This document shows, piece after piece, positions 6,463 through 14,361 of a stretch of 25,707 nt of DNA (positions within the stretch are counted from its first letter, which is position 1; every line of letters begins with the position of its first letter). This stretch comes from an uncultured Lachnospiraceae bacterium (GTDB taxonomy: Bacteria > Bacillota > Clostridia > Lachnospirales > Lachnospiraceae), in assembly GCA_910579325.1 (NCBI GenBank), contig CAJTTU010000012.1:1-25707 (forward strand). Direction: 5' to 3'. The notes beneath the pieces are model-generated. The model saw only the letters and a list, made by a program, of their open reading frames with translations. It was not told where the DNA came from and searched no databases. Position numbers and translations under genes: made by a program.

Positions 6463-7872
6463 ATGAAAAATCTGTTGTTGTCGATGTCCTTTTCCGGCAG
6501 TGTGATCGTATGCTTATATATATGTCTTTATCCGCTGGCAAAACGATATCTGCCTAACTGGTGGAGATACGCGGTTTTGATCCTGGCGATGTTTTTCTAT
6601 CTGTTTCCGATGCCATTGTTTCAGTATAAGATCAGGGAATTTTTGTACCTGATACCGATTTTCAGTGACAAAGAGCGTATTGTTGAGAGAATGATCCGCA
6701 ATCAGGCTCCTTCTTTTGTGATTATGCTTGATGGCGGACAGGTTAGAATAGCCTCCAGTGTAATGTGCACAGGGATGATAATCGGGATATCGGTATCGCT
6801 GTCTGTTGTTGCAACAGTATATATCTTACTTCGGCATGTCCGGCGGAAAAAGGCTGTTATACTCATTTCGGAAAAGGAAATACCACGAAAGTGGAGGGAA
6901 GTCCTGACTGAGGTGAAGGGGCAGCTGGGCATGAGAAACCGGAAAGTCAGGCTATTATGTTCCAAATACAGCAAAGCGCCCGTGACTATGGGAATTTTCT
7001 CTCCTGTCGTTATTTTTCCGGAGCCGTCGGAGGAACTGGACGGGGAAGCTTTAGAGCTGATGCTGAAGCATGAGCTGATCCACATCCGGCACTGGGATCT
7101 GGCGTGGAAGATGTTTGGATTGCTGACCGTGGCTGTCCACTGGTTCAATCCTGCCGCTTATTTTCTGTTTTATGAGCTTTGTAATATGAGCGAGATTCTC
7201 TGTGATACGGATGTAATAAAAGGAATGCCGGACAGCAGGCGCCAGGCTTACAGTCATTTGATTTTGACCTATGCGGAAAAAGAAAATGAGGATAAAAATA
7301 AGCTTCTTTTGGCGAATCTGTCAGGCAATGCTGCCGTTGCGGTGCTGAAAAGAAGAATATTGGAAATGAAAAGGGCGGGAAAGCGGAAGCTTGCGGTGTC
7401 GCTGCTGCTGATCCTGGCATTCGGTATAACAGGGACGATGACGGCTTTTGCATATCAGCCGCCCATGGTACTGGGGGATGGAACGGATTTGGAAAATGTC
7501 TGGCTTACAGGGGATGTTTTTGTCGGTGAGGTTGAAGCGTATATTGAGGATGATTCCGGGCGGTTTTCGACGGAAGAAGAAATAGAACCTATGCCTTATG
7601 GCCTGTTCTGTGTCAGCGAAAATGGGAGCGTATATCCTCTGCATCGTGATATCTGGCAGAATCCTCATTGTACCCATACCTTTATGGATGTAAAAGAAAT
7701 AACCAGGCATAAAAGAAATGATGACGGAAGCTGCGACGTAATTAAAAGACCGGGGAAGATCTGTAAGAGATGCGGTTATGCCAGAGACTTTGGCGAAGAG
7801 GACTTTATCATGCATTGCGACGTATGTCCGCATAATCAGGAGAGGGAAGAAGCGTATGAAAAAACCTTTTAA
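6463..7872 (+). CDS. BlaR1/MecR1-like membrane sensor metalloprotease (M56) with Cys/His-rich C-terminal tail
   Basis: A 469-residue membrane protein. Hydrophobic segments lie at about 8-27, 35-53, 98-122, 214-237 and 308-330. Between the third and fourth is the cytoplasmic zinc protease site HELIH (H203, E204, H207) followed by RHWD, as in M56 peptidases. In BlaR1 and MecR1 a signal detected outside activates this protease, which relieves repression by BlaI/MecI. Here the outer C-terminal part (about 331-469) has no penicillin-binding fold or STxK/KTG motifs. It instead holds HCTHTF, DGSC, CKRCGY and HCDVC, a pattern resembling a zinc ribbon that I recall from many Lachnospiraceae M56 proteins. 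Beta-lactam sensing is therefore not supported and the signal is unknown. The next gene, blaI-like, overlaps its 3' end by 17 bases. The ribosome site is weak (AAAAGATGG). Confidence 0.85.
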   Translation: MKNLLLSMSFSGSVIVCLYICLYPLAKRYLPNWWRYAVLILAMFFYLFPMPLFQYKIREFLYLIPIFSDKERIVERMIRNQAPSFVIMLDGGQVRIASSVMCTGMIIGISVSLSVVATVYILLRHVRRKKAVILISEKEIPRKWREVLTEVKGQLGMRNRKVRLLCSKYSKAPVTMGIFSPVVIFPEPSEELDGEALELMLKHELIHIRHWDLAWKMFGLLTVAVHWFNPAAYFLFYELCNMSEILCDTDVIKGMPDSRRQAYSHLILTYAEKENEDKNKLLLANLSGNAAVAVLKRRILEMKRAGKRKLAVSLLLILAFGITGTMTAFAYQPPMVLGDGTDLENVWLTGDVFVGEVEAYIEDDSGRFSTEEEIEPMPYGLFCVSENGSVYPLHRDIWQNPHCTHTFMDVKEITRHKRNDDGSCDVIKRPGKICKRCGYARDFGEEDFIMHCDVCPHNQEREEAYEKTF

Positions 7873-8227
7873 ATTATCAGAGACGGAGCGGCAGATTATG
7901 GAGGTATTATGGCAGCTGCCGGAGCCGTCGTCGCTAAAGGAAACCCTGGATTTTTTGAACGGGCGGCTTAACAAATCCTGGAAGCAGCAAACGGTGGGAA
8001 CCTATTTGTCCCATTTGGAAGAAGCGGGTCTGATCAGCGTGGATAAACGGTTCTCCCGGCTTCATCTGTACTTTCCGGCCTGTACCAGAGAAGAATATAT
8101 GCAAAGTTATCTGCAAAAACTGGTAGAGACATCCTTTGATAATTCGATTGTGAATCTGGTAGCTGCCTTCACAGGAGGGAAAAAGCTGCCGGAGAAGGAT
8201 GCGCAGGAGCTGAGGAAGCTGATATAA
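7856..8227 (+). CDS. BlaI/MecI/CopY-family transcriptional repressor
   Basis: A 123-residue repressor of normal family length. LSETERQIMEVLWQL, the SWKQQTVGTYLSHLEEAGLI recognition region and LHLYFPACTREEYM form the winged-helix domain (about 6-80). LQKLVETSFDNSIVNLVAAF is the C-terminal dimerisation part, where the partner protease normally causes inactivation. I chose the ATG at 7856, preceded by GAGAGGGAAG and aligned with family N-termini; the frame is open further upstream inside the sensor gene. The 17-base overlap with that gene implies translational coupling. The usual order in staphylococci is the reverse or divergent from the target. No beta-lactamase or penicillin-binding protein is nearby, so target genes other than its own operon are unknown. 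The two TACANNTGTA-like boxes ahead of the sensor gene are its likely operators. Confidence 0.9.
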   Translation: MKKPFKLSETERQIMEVLWQLPEPSSLKETLDFLNGRLNKSWKQQTVGTYLSHLEEAGLISVDKRFSRLHLYFPACTREEYMQSYLQKLVETSFDNSIVNLVAAFTGGKKLPEKDAQELRKLI

Positions 8228-8267
8228 GCTTTGCGTATTCAAACTGATCCGGACAGGCCGGGCGGGT

Positions 8268-8293
8268 GCGGTGTGGTTCCGCTATTCTTTTTT
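8268..8293 (+). terminator. weak hairpin and T-rich run after the blaI-like gene
   Basis: GCGG at 8268-8271 pairs with CCGC at 8279-8282 around a 7-base loop, followed by a T-rich run to 8293. The stem is only four pairs, so this is tentative. Confidence 0.3.
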
Positions 8294-8302
8294 CCGATTC
8301 TG

Positions 8303-8311
8303 TGTTATGAT
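8303..8311 (+). promoter_or_regulatory. extended -10 promoter candidate for the beta-CASP gene
   Basis: TGT followed by TATGAT at 8306-8311 forms an extended -10 element; no good -35 box lies 17 bases upstream. It is about 60 bases before the start codon at 8374. Confidence 0.4.
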
Positions 8312-8373
8312 AGCAGTACATTGAACGGGCGCGGCGGGATGCGCTCCGGCTGTTCCGGGAAGGAGGAATTGCG

Positions 8374-9975
8374 ATGAAGCTTACGTTTATCGGCGCCGAC
8401 CATGAGGTTACAGGCAGCTGCCACTATATGGAGATTGGAGAGAAACGCCTGCTGGTGGATTACGGGATGGAGCAGGGAATCGATATATTCGAGAATCAGG
8501 AGGTGCCGGTCAGTCCCTCCCTCATCGATTTTGTCCTGCTGACCCATGCCCATATCGACCATTCGGGGATGCTGCCCCTTTTGTATAAGCGGGGGTTTCG
8601 GGGGCAGGTATATGCCACCCAGGCCACCTGCGACCTGTGCAGGATTATGTTAAAGGACAGCGCCCATATCCAGGAATTTGAGGCGGAATGGAAAAACAGG
8701 AAAGCACAGCGTTCCGGCCAGGAGCAGGTGGAGCCGGTTTATAATATGGACGATGCCTGCGGCTTGCTGGAGCATCTTGTGGCCTGTGAGTATGATCAGG
8801 TTCTGGAGCTTTCAGAAGGGGTTCAGGTGCGGTTTACGGATGTGGGCCATCTGCTGGGCTCTGCCAGCATCGAGGTGTGGGCGACGGAAAAAGGGGTGAC
8901 GAAAAAAATCGTCTTTTCCGGCGATATCGGCAATCTGAACCAGCCGCTGATCAAAGATCCCCAGTATGTGAAGGAAGCGGATTATGTAGTGATGGAATCC
9001 ACCTACGGAGACAGAAGCCATGGGGAGATTCCGGATTATGTGGGGGCGCTGACCCAGATTTTACAGGAGACCTTTGACAAGGGGGGAAATGTGGTCATCC
9101 CTTCTTTTGCCGTGGGCAGAACCCAGGAGATCCTCTATTTTCTGCGGAAGATTAAGGCGGACGGCCTGGTAAAAGGGCATGAGCATTTTGAGGTTTATGT
9201 GGACAGCCCGCTGGCCATCGAAGCCACTGGCATTTTCCAGCAGAATATCAGCTGTTGTTTTGATGAGGAAGCGATGGAGCTGGTGGAGCAGGGGATTAAC
9301 CCGATCAGCTTTCCGGGCTTGAAAACGGCGGTTTCGGCGGAAGAATCCAAGGCCATCAACTTTGACGCCGCCCCCAAGGTTATTATCTCCGCCTCCGGTA
9401 TGTGCGATGCCGGGCGTATCCGCCATCATCTGAAGCATAATCTGTGGCGGCAGGAGTGCACCGTCGTATTTGTGGGATACCAGTCCGTGGGGACATTGGG
9501 ACGGAGCCTGTTAGACGGCGTGCCGGCGGTGAAGCTGTTTGGCGAGACCATAGAAGTGTGCGCGAAAATCTTGCGGCTGCCGGGAATCAGCGGCCATGCG
9601 GACAGGGAAGGCCTGATCCGGTGGCTTTCGGAAATTTCCCCGAAGCCCCGGCATGTGTTTGTGGTTCACGGCGAGGATTCGGTCTGCGATTCCTTCTGCA
9701 GGCTGATCCGGGAAGAATATGGCCAGGATGCCACCGCGCCCTACAGCGGGGCGGAGTTTGACATGGCGGCGGGGGTATACGTAAAACAGGGTATTATGAA
9801 GCGGGTAGCCGCCGCCAAGCCTGCCTCTGTCCATGCTTCTTCCGTATTCAGCCGTCTGCTGGCCGCCGGTAAACGTCTGATGGAAGTGATCTATCATAAC
9901 GAAGGCGGCGCGAATAAGGATCTGACAAAGTTTACGAATCAGATATTGGCGCTGTGTGAAAAGTGGGACAGGTAG
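8374..9975 (+). CDS. metallo-beta-lactamase/beta-CASP RNase-like protein (Ysh1/COG1236 type)
   Basis: A 533-residue cytoplasmic hydrolase. The metallo-beta-lactamase motif HAHIDH (H58, H60, D62, H63) binds the two zinc ions. Further marks are GHLLGSASIEVW, FSGDIGNL, ESTYGDRSH, the beta-CASP segment with FAVGRTQEIL and VYVDSPLAIEAT, ISASGMCDAGRIRHHL, and the C-terminal RNA-specificity motif ISGHADREGL with VFVVHGED. The layout matches the bacterial Ysh1-like group rather than RNase J, which carries an extra C-terminal domain. Relatives are RNA endo- or exonucleases, though the bacterial members of this group are little studied. The ribosome site AAGGAGG precedes ATG 8374. The stop lies four bases from the stop of convergent spoVT and no terminator is seen between them. 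Confidence 0.9.
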   Translation: MKLTFIGADHEVTGSCHYMEIGEKRLLVDYGMEQGIDIFENQEVPVSPSLIDFVLLTHAHIDHSGMLPLLYKRGFRGQVYATQATCDLCRIMLKDSAHIQEFEAEWKNRKAQRSGQEQVEPVYNMDDACGLLEHLVACEYDQVLELSEGVQVRFTDVGHLLGSASIEVWATEKGVTKKIVFSGDIGNLNQPLIKDPQYVKEADYVVMESTYGDRSHGEIPDYVGALTQILQETFDKGGNVVIPSFAVGRTQEILYFLRKIKADGLVKGHEHFEVYVDSPLAIEATGIFQQNISCCFDEEAMELVEQGINPISFPGLKTAVSAEESKAINFDAAPKVIISASGMCDAGRIRHHLKHNLWRQECTVVFVGYQSVGTLGRSLLDGVPAVKLFGETIEVCAKILRLPGISGHADREGLIRWLSEISPKPRHVFVVHGEDSVCDSFCRLIREEYGQDATAPYSGAEFDMAAGVYVKQGIMKRVAAAKPASVHASSVFSRLLAAGKRLMEVIYHNEGGANKDLTKFTNQILALCEKWDR

Positions 9976-9979
9976 AGTT

Positions 9980-10528
9980 TTAGCTTTCCATCTGCCTTCC
10001 GAGAAACGCCGCGGCCGTATAGGCCAGCTTCTGCTCCGTGTCCCCCATCTTCCCTTTAATATCTTTGGTGAGGATGGCCACGGAGCCGATGGCGTCTCCC
10101 TCGCTGATAATGGGGTAGATGACCTGCGCCTGGTATTCCTCGGTATCTCCTGTCATGACGGTGATAAAGTCTTTATCCGTTTTGGAGAGGGCGGCGGTAT
10201 CCCGGTTGAGAATCAGCGATTCTAACTGCTTGCTGATGGGCTTTCCGATATAGTCCTTTTTCATTCCTCCGGCCACGGCGATGACAGAATCTCTGTCAGT
10301 GATGCAGACGACACAGCCGGTGGTCTGAGCCAGGGATTCGGCGTACTGCCTGGCGAAAGAGCCAAGCTCCGCCATCGGAGAGTATTTTTTCAGAATAATC
10401 TCCCCTTCCCTGTCCGTGAAAATTTCCAGCGGCGTGCCTTCCCGAAGCCGCAGCGTCCTGCGGATTTCCTTGGGGATTACCACCCGCCCCAGATCATCTA
10501 TTCTTCTTACGATTCCTGTAGCTTTCAT
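9980..10528 (-). CDS. spoVT: stage V sporulation protein T, AbrB-type regulator
   Basis: A 182-residue transcription regulator. The N-terminal AbrB swapped-hairpin domain (MKATGIVRRIDDLGRVVIP, residues 1-50, with RTLRLREGTPLEIF) binds DNA. The C-terminal GAF-like domain (about 56-178, with TTGCVVCITDRDSVIAVAGG and YPIISEGDAIGSVAIL) probably binds a small ligand. In Bacillus, SpoVT tunes sigma-G genes in the forespore. Length and sequence fit the family. AGGAGG lies nine bases before the ATG. In related clostridia spoVT belongs near mazG and hup; here a PucR/symporter/methyltransferase group of about 4.7 kb separates them. I could not pick out its promoter with confidence. Confidence 0.95.
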   Translation of the reverse strand: MKATGIVRRIDDLGRVVIPKEIRRTLRLREGTPLEIFTDREGEIILKKYSPMAELGSFARQYAESLAQTTGCVVCITDRDSVIAVAGGMKKDYIGKPISKQLESLILNRDTAALSKTDKDFITVMTGDTEEYQAQVIYPIISEGDAIGSVAILTKDIKGKMGDTEQKLAYTAAAFLGRQMES

Positions 10529-10603
10529 ATGATTTATTCCTCCTAGTACTGCGATAAAACTCCCATTTCTGGAAGTAGTATCTGTAATTGGAGGAATTTT
10601 ATT

Positions 10604-10669
10604 CTTTCCTGAAAAAGTTCGTAAACTTCCCGATGCGTTTTTTGAAACGGATCATTTATTTCAGGAAAG
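10604..10669. repeat. 11-base perfect inverted repeat between spoVT and the pucR-like gene
   Basis: CTTTCCTGAAA at 10604-10614 and TTTCAGGAAAG at 10659-10669 are exact inverted copies 44 bases apart. A second pair, GTTCG at 10617-10621 and CGAAC at 10670-10674, cannot form at the same time without crossing the first. It lies just past the end of the pucR-like gene on that gene's strand. There is no T-run, so it is not a standard terminator. Confidence 0.5.
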
Positions 10670-10694
10670 CGAACAATTTAAAAAACAGTTTGGT

Positions 10695-12359
10695 TCAGCC
10701 ATTTTCGTGTGTTTCCGTTTTACCGGAAGAAGCCATAACGCGCCTGTTGGCTTCTTGCAGTTCAAAAAGATGGTAAGCCAAGATCAGCTTTAACCTTGTC
10801 CAGTAGTCGTTCAGGTCGATATTAAGAAGGTCTTCGATGCGGGATATATGATAGAGCACGTTATTTCTGTGCATGTGCAGCAGCTTTCCGGCGGAGGTGG
10901 CTCTCCGTTCGGAAATGAGGTAAGCGTACAGCACCTCTGACAGGCGGGTATCGTTTTGCCTGTCGTATTCCCGCAGTTTTTCCAGGGCCGCCACATGCCG
11001 GGTATTTTTGAAGGCATGGAAAGGCTCCGACTGGCCGGCATACAGGATGAAATAAGGACAGATTTCATCATAAAAGAAAATATTGTTGTGCTGGAGACCG
11101 TTTTGGAAACAGTTTGCCGCCTCGTAAACCTCTTTGTCAAAATTTCTGAAATTTCCCGTTTCCCGTATCCGCATTCCCAGCGTATAAGCCCTGGCGGCCT
11201 GTTCGCAGGCCTGAATCAGATCGGGCAATATCAGAAAGCCTTCGCTTATGCCGCATATGACCCCGTAAGAACGGAACAATGTCTCCACGATATTCAGGTT
11301 GCGCAGGGACTGGCGGCGGATTTCCGGGGCAGTATAGATATTTAACACAGTCACTTCATAATTGTGGGCTACGATTTTTGATTTTGGCAGGCAGGCGGCC
11401 AGTTCCTGCACAAACCGTCCCACCAGAATGCCCGCGTTATTCCGGAACGTGATCCGGTATGCGTCAAAATAGCCGGTAAAGGGGACGTTAGAGGCGTTGG
11501 CCCGTTCACTGATCACGAAAGGATTGTTAAGTCCGCCGTAGATCATGTCGTGAAGGAGGGAGTTATACAACCGGGAAGGGTTCGCGCACTGTTCGGACAG
11601 GAAGCATTTTTCCACATAACCCATGAATATTTCAAATAGATCGATTAATCCCTGGGATAAAGGCGTCTGTACGCACATCATAACCGTATGCAGCAGCAGC
11701 TCGCCGCCGTACCGGCACCATTTGTTGACCGTTTCATACTGGGTAATTTCTCCCCGCTTTCCCAGGATGATTCCGGGTTCGTCGGCATAGACCTTGAAAC
11801 GGTTTGCCTTTTTGAATTTCTCCAGGGTTTCGGCGGTGTGGTAGCCGTTTTCCAGAAGGGAGACGGCGATGGGGTCGGAGCAGGTGATGTTTTTGGTATG
11901 GGCCAGCAATTTATAGGAGGAATCGAGAGTGGCGACAAAATTACACAGGATGGGTTCGCTTAAATCCATCAGCTTCTGGTAGTCGCAGCCGCCGAGGAGG
12001 GTTGCCTGCATGTCCGTCTCCCATCCGGCCAGCCGTAAAAACTGATCCTGAATCAGATTGAACAGCCAGGAAACGCTGCGCTTTTCGTTGATAATAACGG
12101 TGTTTGCCAGAAGCTCCGTATCATCTTCATCCGTGAAGCAGTCACAGATACAAAGATAATGAAACGCTCCCGGAACTGACCGGTTCAGCCGGATGGCCTG
12201 GGACAGATTGCAGACATAGAGCAGATTCTTTTGCATATCCTCATCCTGCTCGGGGAGCAGGGAGATCCAGCGGTAGCTTCGGGTGTCCGTATGGTTTAAA
12301 TGATTTGTCCCTTTATAGACTTTGAGAATATCCAGGACGATATTTTTTGTAAATTCCAT
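10695..12359 (-). CDS. PucR-family transcriptional regulator
   Basis: A 554-residue cytoplasmic regulator. The C-terminal domain (about 480-545) has LEKLREYDRQNDTRLSEVLY, then LLHMHRNNVLYHISRIEDLL and IDLNDYWTRLKLILAYHLF, the HTH_30 DNA-binding domain of PucR regulators. The middle (about 270-400, with YFDAYRITFRNNAGIL and an FRSYGVICGIS segment) fits the GGDEF-like region of CdaR/PucR proteins. The N-terminal 250 residues have no motif I recognise and probably sense the ligand. I chose ATG 12359, preceded by GAAGGTGA; a TTG at 12395 is possible but has no ribosome site. PucR-type regulators often control neighbouring catabolic genes. This one diverges from a symporter and a methyltransferase-like gene, its probable targets. 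Its likely promoter lies at 12580-12608, giving a leader of about 210 bases. Confidence 0.85.
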   Translation of the reverse strand: MEFTKNIVLDILKVYKGTNHLNHTDTRSYRWISLLPEQDEDMQKNLLYVCNLSQAIRLNRSVPGAFHYLCICDCFTDEDDTELLANTVIINEKRSVSWLFNLIQDQFLRLAGWETDMQATLLGGCDYQKLMDLSEPILCNFVATLDSSYKLLAHTKNITCSDPIAVSLLENGYHTAETLEKFKKANRFKVYADEPGIILGKRGEITQYETVNKWCRYGGELLLHTVMMCVQTPLSQGLIDLFEIFMGYVEKCFLSEQCANPSRLYNSLLHDMIYGGLNNPFVISERANASNVPFTGYFDAYRITFRNNAGILVGRFVQELAACLPKSKIVAHNYEVTVLNIYTAPEIRRQSLRNLNIVETLFRSYGVICGISEGFLILPDLIQACEQAARAYTLGMRIRETGNFRNFDKEVYEAANCFQNGLQHNNIFFYDEICPYFILYAGQSEPFHAFKNTRHVAALEKLREYDRQNDTRLSEVLYAYLISERRATSAGKLLHMHRNNVLYHISRIEDLLNIDLNDYWTRLKLILAYHLFELQEANRRVMASSGKTETHENG

Positions 12360-12429
12360 GAGATTCACCTTCGTATCTGTTTTATATTTTGACAAATACC
12401 TTTGCCTGATATCAAATAATAAGTAGAGA

Positions 12430-12489
12430 GAAACAGGTTTTGTGTCGCATACGGCTTTTTAGCTCAAGCAGGTTGCCTGTTTCTTTTTT
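12430..12489 (+). terminator. terminator-like hairpin with a competing upstream pairing, no gene before it
   Basis: AAGCAGG at 12466-12472 pairs with CCTGTTT at 12476-12482 (one G-U) around a 3-base loop and is followed by TTTTTT at 12484-12489, a good plus-strand terminator. GAAACAGG at 12430-12437 can instead pair with CCTGTTTC at 12476-12483, which would undo it. No plus-strand gene lies upstream. Confidence 0.5.
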
Positions 12490-12579
12490 GTTCAGTTTTG
12501 TCTTTCATCTTGATTAATATAATTATGAAAGTCTACAATTTTTACATTATATTAATTTATTGGCGGTATTGACTATGTA

Positions 12580-12608
12580 ATTATACTATAAGCTTCATTT
12601 GTTGTCAC
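12580..12608 (-). promoter_or_regulatory. probable sigma-A promoter of the pucR-like gene
   Basis: On the minus strand GTGACA (12608-12603) and TATAAT (12585-12580) are separated by 17 bases. The -10 box is perfect and the -35 box matches 5 of 6. Confidence 0.6.
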
Positions 12609-12881
12609 TAATACCTTGTGTTTTAGATTGGGCAAAGTGTCAATATTGGATTAAAATATGGGCAGTTTATACATTTTTCTAAATTTTTGCAGAAATTTTA
12701 CAAATAAACAAGATACCTGTTGCGGCAGCGAGGGCTTTTAATATTATGAAATATAAAAAATATTCATTTTTAAATTGAGGATATGCAAATGATTTTTCAG
12801 ATGATATTGTGTATACTTTTGGAAAAGCCGGCTTTTAGTTTTGCAGCAATGGGGATAAGTATGAGGAAGGAGTAGTATTAC

Positions 12882-14347
12882 ATGGCAACAGCAATTATTG
12901 TTGTTTTATATTTGGTGGTGCTGTTTGGCGCTTGCGCATGGGCGCAGAAACAACAGGCGCGAAAAATTGCCAATGGAGAAAAAGGATCGTTTCTTATGGC
13001 AGGGAAAAATTTGCCGCTGATTTTTGTTATGATGCTTTGTGCAGGGGGAAGTATTGGAGGTGCTACCACAACGGGCATTGCGCAGTTGGTGCAGTCGGCA
13101 GGTATTTCAGCGATCTGGTATGGCGCTGCCAATGTTATCGGGCTTTTGTTTCTGGGGATTGTGGGAGCAAACCGTATCCGCAGACTGGGGTATTCGACAA
13201 ATTCTGAGATGGTAGCGGATTATTGCGGTTCTGCCAGCCGTTATTTAATGACAGTGGGTCAGCTGATCATTATTCTAGGCGTCGGGTGTCTGCAGTATGT
13301 AAGCGGAGGCGCTATGCTTTCGGCAATGTTTCCTGGGGCCATTAGTTATGAAATGGGTGTAGCTATTACGGCTGTGGCTTTTGCCGTGATTTGTTTGCTG
13401 GGAGGTCTTTATGGCACAGGGCTGGCAAATATCATCAATGTAATTGTTATTTATGTATCATTAATTGTTTGTCTGTTAATGGCGCTGGCACAATATGGTG
13501 GTTTGTCAGAGATTATGGCGCAGATTGGCAAACTTCAAGAGCCTACCGTAAATGGCGGTTCCTGGCTTTCCCTTACGGGTGGCCTTGGCCTTTTGACATG
13601 TTTGAGCTATCTGGTTTCGGAACCTGGCAACCGTATTACAACCCAATCAAATACTATGTGCGCGCATGCGGCGGACAGTGAGAAAACAGCCCGTTGGGGT
13701 ATCATTATCGGTGCTTTATTGTGTATGCCGATCTGTGTAATTTCCGTTATTTTCGGCCTGATCGCAAAAGTAAATTTTCCGGATGTCAATTCGGCGCAGG
13801 CATGTCCGCGGTGATCGTTTCGCTCCATCCGGTTGTTTCGGGTATTGGTATGGCAGGACTCTGGGCAGTAACTGTTTCTACAGGTGTTGCGTTGCTGATG
13901 TCTGCGGCACAGTTAGTAGGATTTGATATTCTAGCGCCTATTAACAAAAAGTTTGTAGATACACCGGAGAAGGAGGCAGTTACCTCCCGTGTTTCATTGA
14001 TTGTAATGGTTGCCGTAACTCTTTTTCTTGCATATAAGGCGACCAGTATCGTAGGTACAATCATTACGGTTTTGTGTATTACGCCGGCATTTTTCTGGAT
14101 GATGATTTCCTTTTTATATTGTCCGAAGCTGATAAAAAAAAGCAGTGCTTTTGTGACACAGGTTGTGGCATATATATTTTTTGTACTTTGGCTATTTGTG
14201 CCTTCTGTGAAACAGGCGTTTCCAACACCAATTTATGTTGAGTGGCCATTATGTACGGTAGTATGGTTCCTTTGTTATTTGTTCGATAAACGTAAGATCG
14301 ATCCGGTAGTGCCGAAAGAGCAGCGCATTGAGTTGAAAAAAAATTAG
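12882..14347 (+). pseudogene. sodium:solute symporter (SSS family), interrupted by a one-base frameshift
   Basis: A full-length SSS transporter of about 488 residues, split over two frames. The first segment, from ATG 12882, runs to about 13801 and then off-frame to a TGA at 13812-13814. The second continues from ATG 13802 to the stop at 14345-14347. Restoring one A near 13801 gives NSAQA joined to MSAVIVSLHPV, as expected for the family. The first part shows MAGKNLPLIFVMMLCAGGSIG, the typical first-membrane-segment region, plus YSTNSEMVADY. About twelve hydrophobic segments span the whole. Such proteins import organic solutes with Na+. AAGGAG lies nine bases before the start. The intact methyltransferase-like gene follows after 14 bases, so both were one operon. 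No slippery heptamer is seen, so a mutation or sequencing error is more likely than programmed shifting. Confidence 0.8.
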
Positions 14348-14361
14348 GAGGATAATATATC

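Larger units (their letters stand above)
12360..12881. other. 522-base AT-rich divergent regulatory region
   Basis: No gene is seen. The region holds the probable minus-strand pucR promoter (12580-12608), a plus-oriented hairpin with T-run (12430-12489), and an imperfect palindrome, ATGAA ... TTCAT, at 12746-12767. A TATACT (12812-12817) may be the -10 box for the symporter gene; I see no matching -35. The high AT content sets it apart from the neighbouring genes. Confidence 0.55.

Noticed and set aside
6463..8227. A classical beta-lactam resistance operon
   Set aside because: The sensor has no penicillin-binding domain, and no beta-lactamase or penicillin-binding protein gene is in the window.
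10588..10776. A 62-codon plus-strand frame across the inverted repeat and the end of the pucR-like gene
   Set aside because: It overlaps the real minus-strand gene and has no conserved content.
12360..12395. TTG start at 12395 for the pucR-like gene
   Set aside because: The ATG at 12359 has a good GAAGGTGA ribosome site and the extra 12 residues are not needed.
13790..13815. Programmed ribosomal frameshifting in the symporter gene
   Set aside because: No slippery heptamer, internal ribosome-like site or downstream structure is visible; the family is normally made from one frame.
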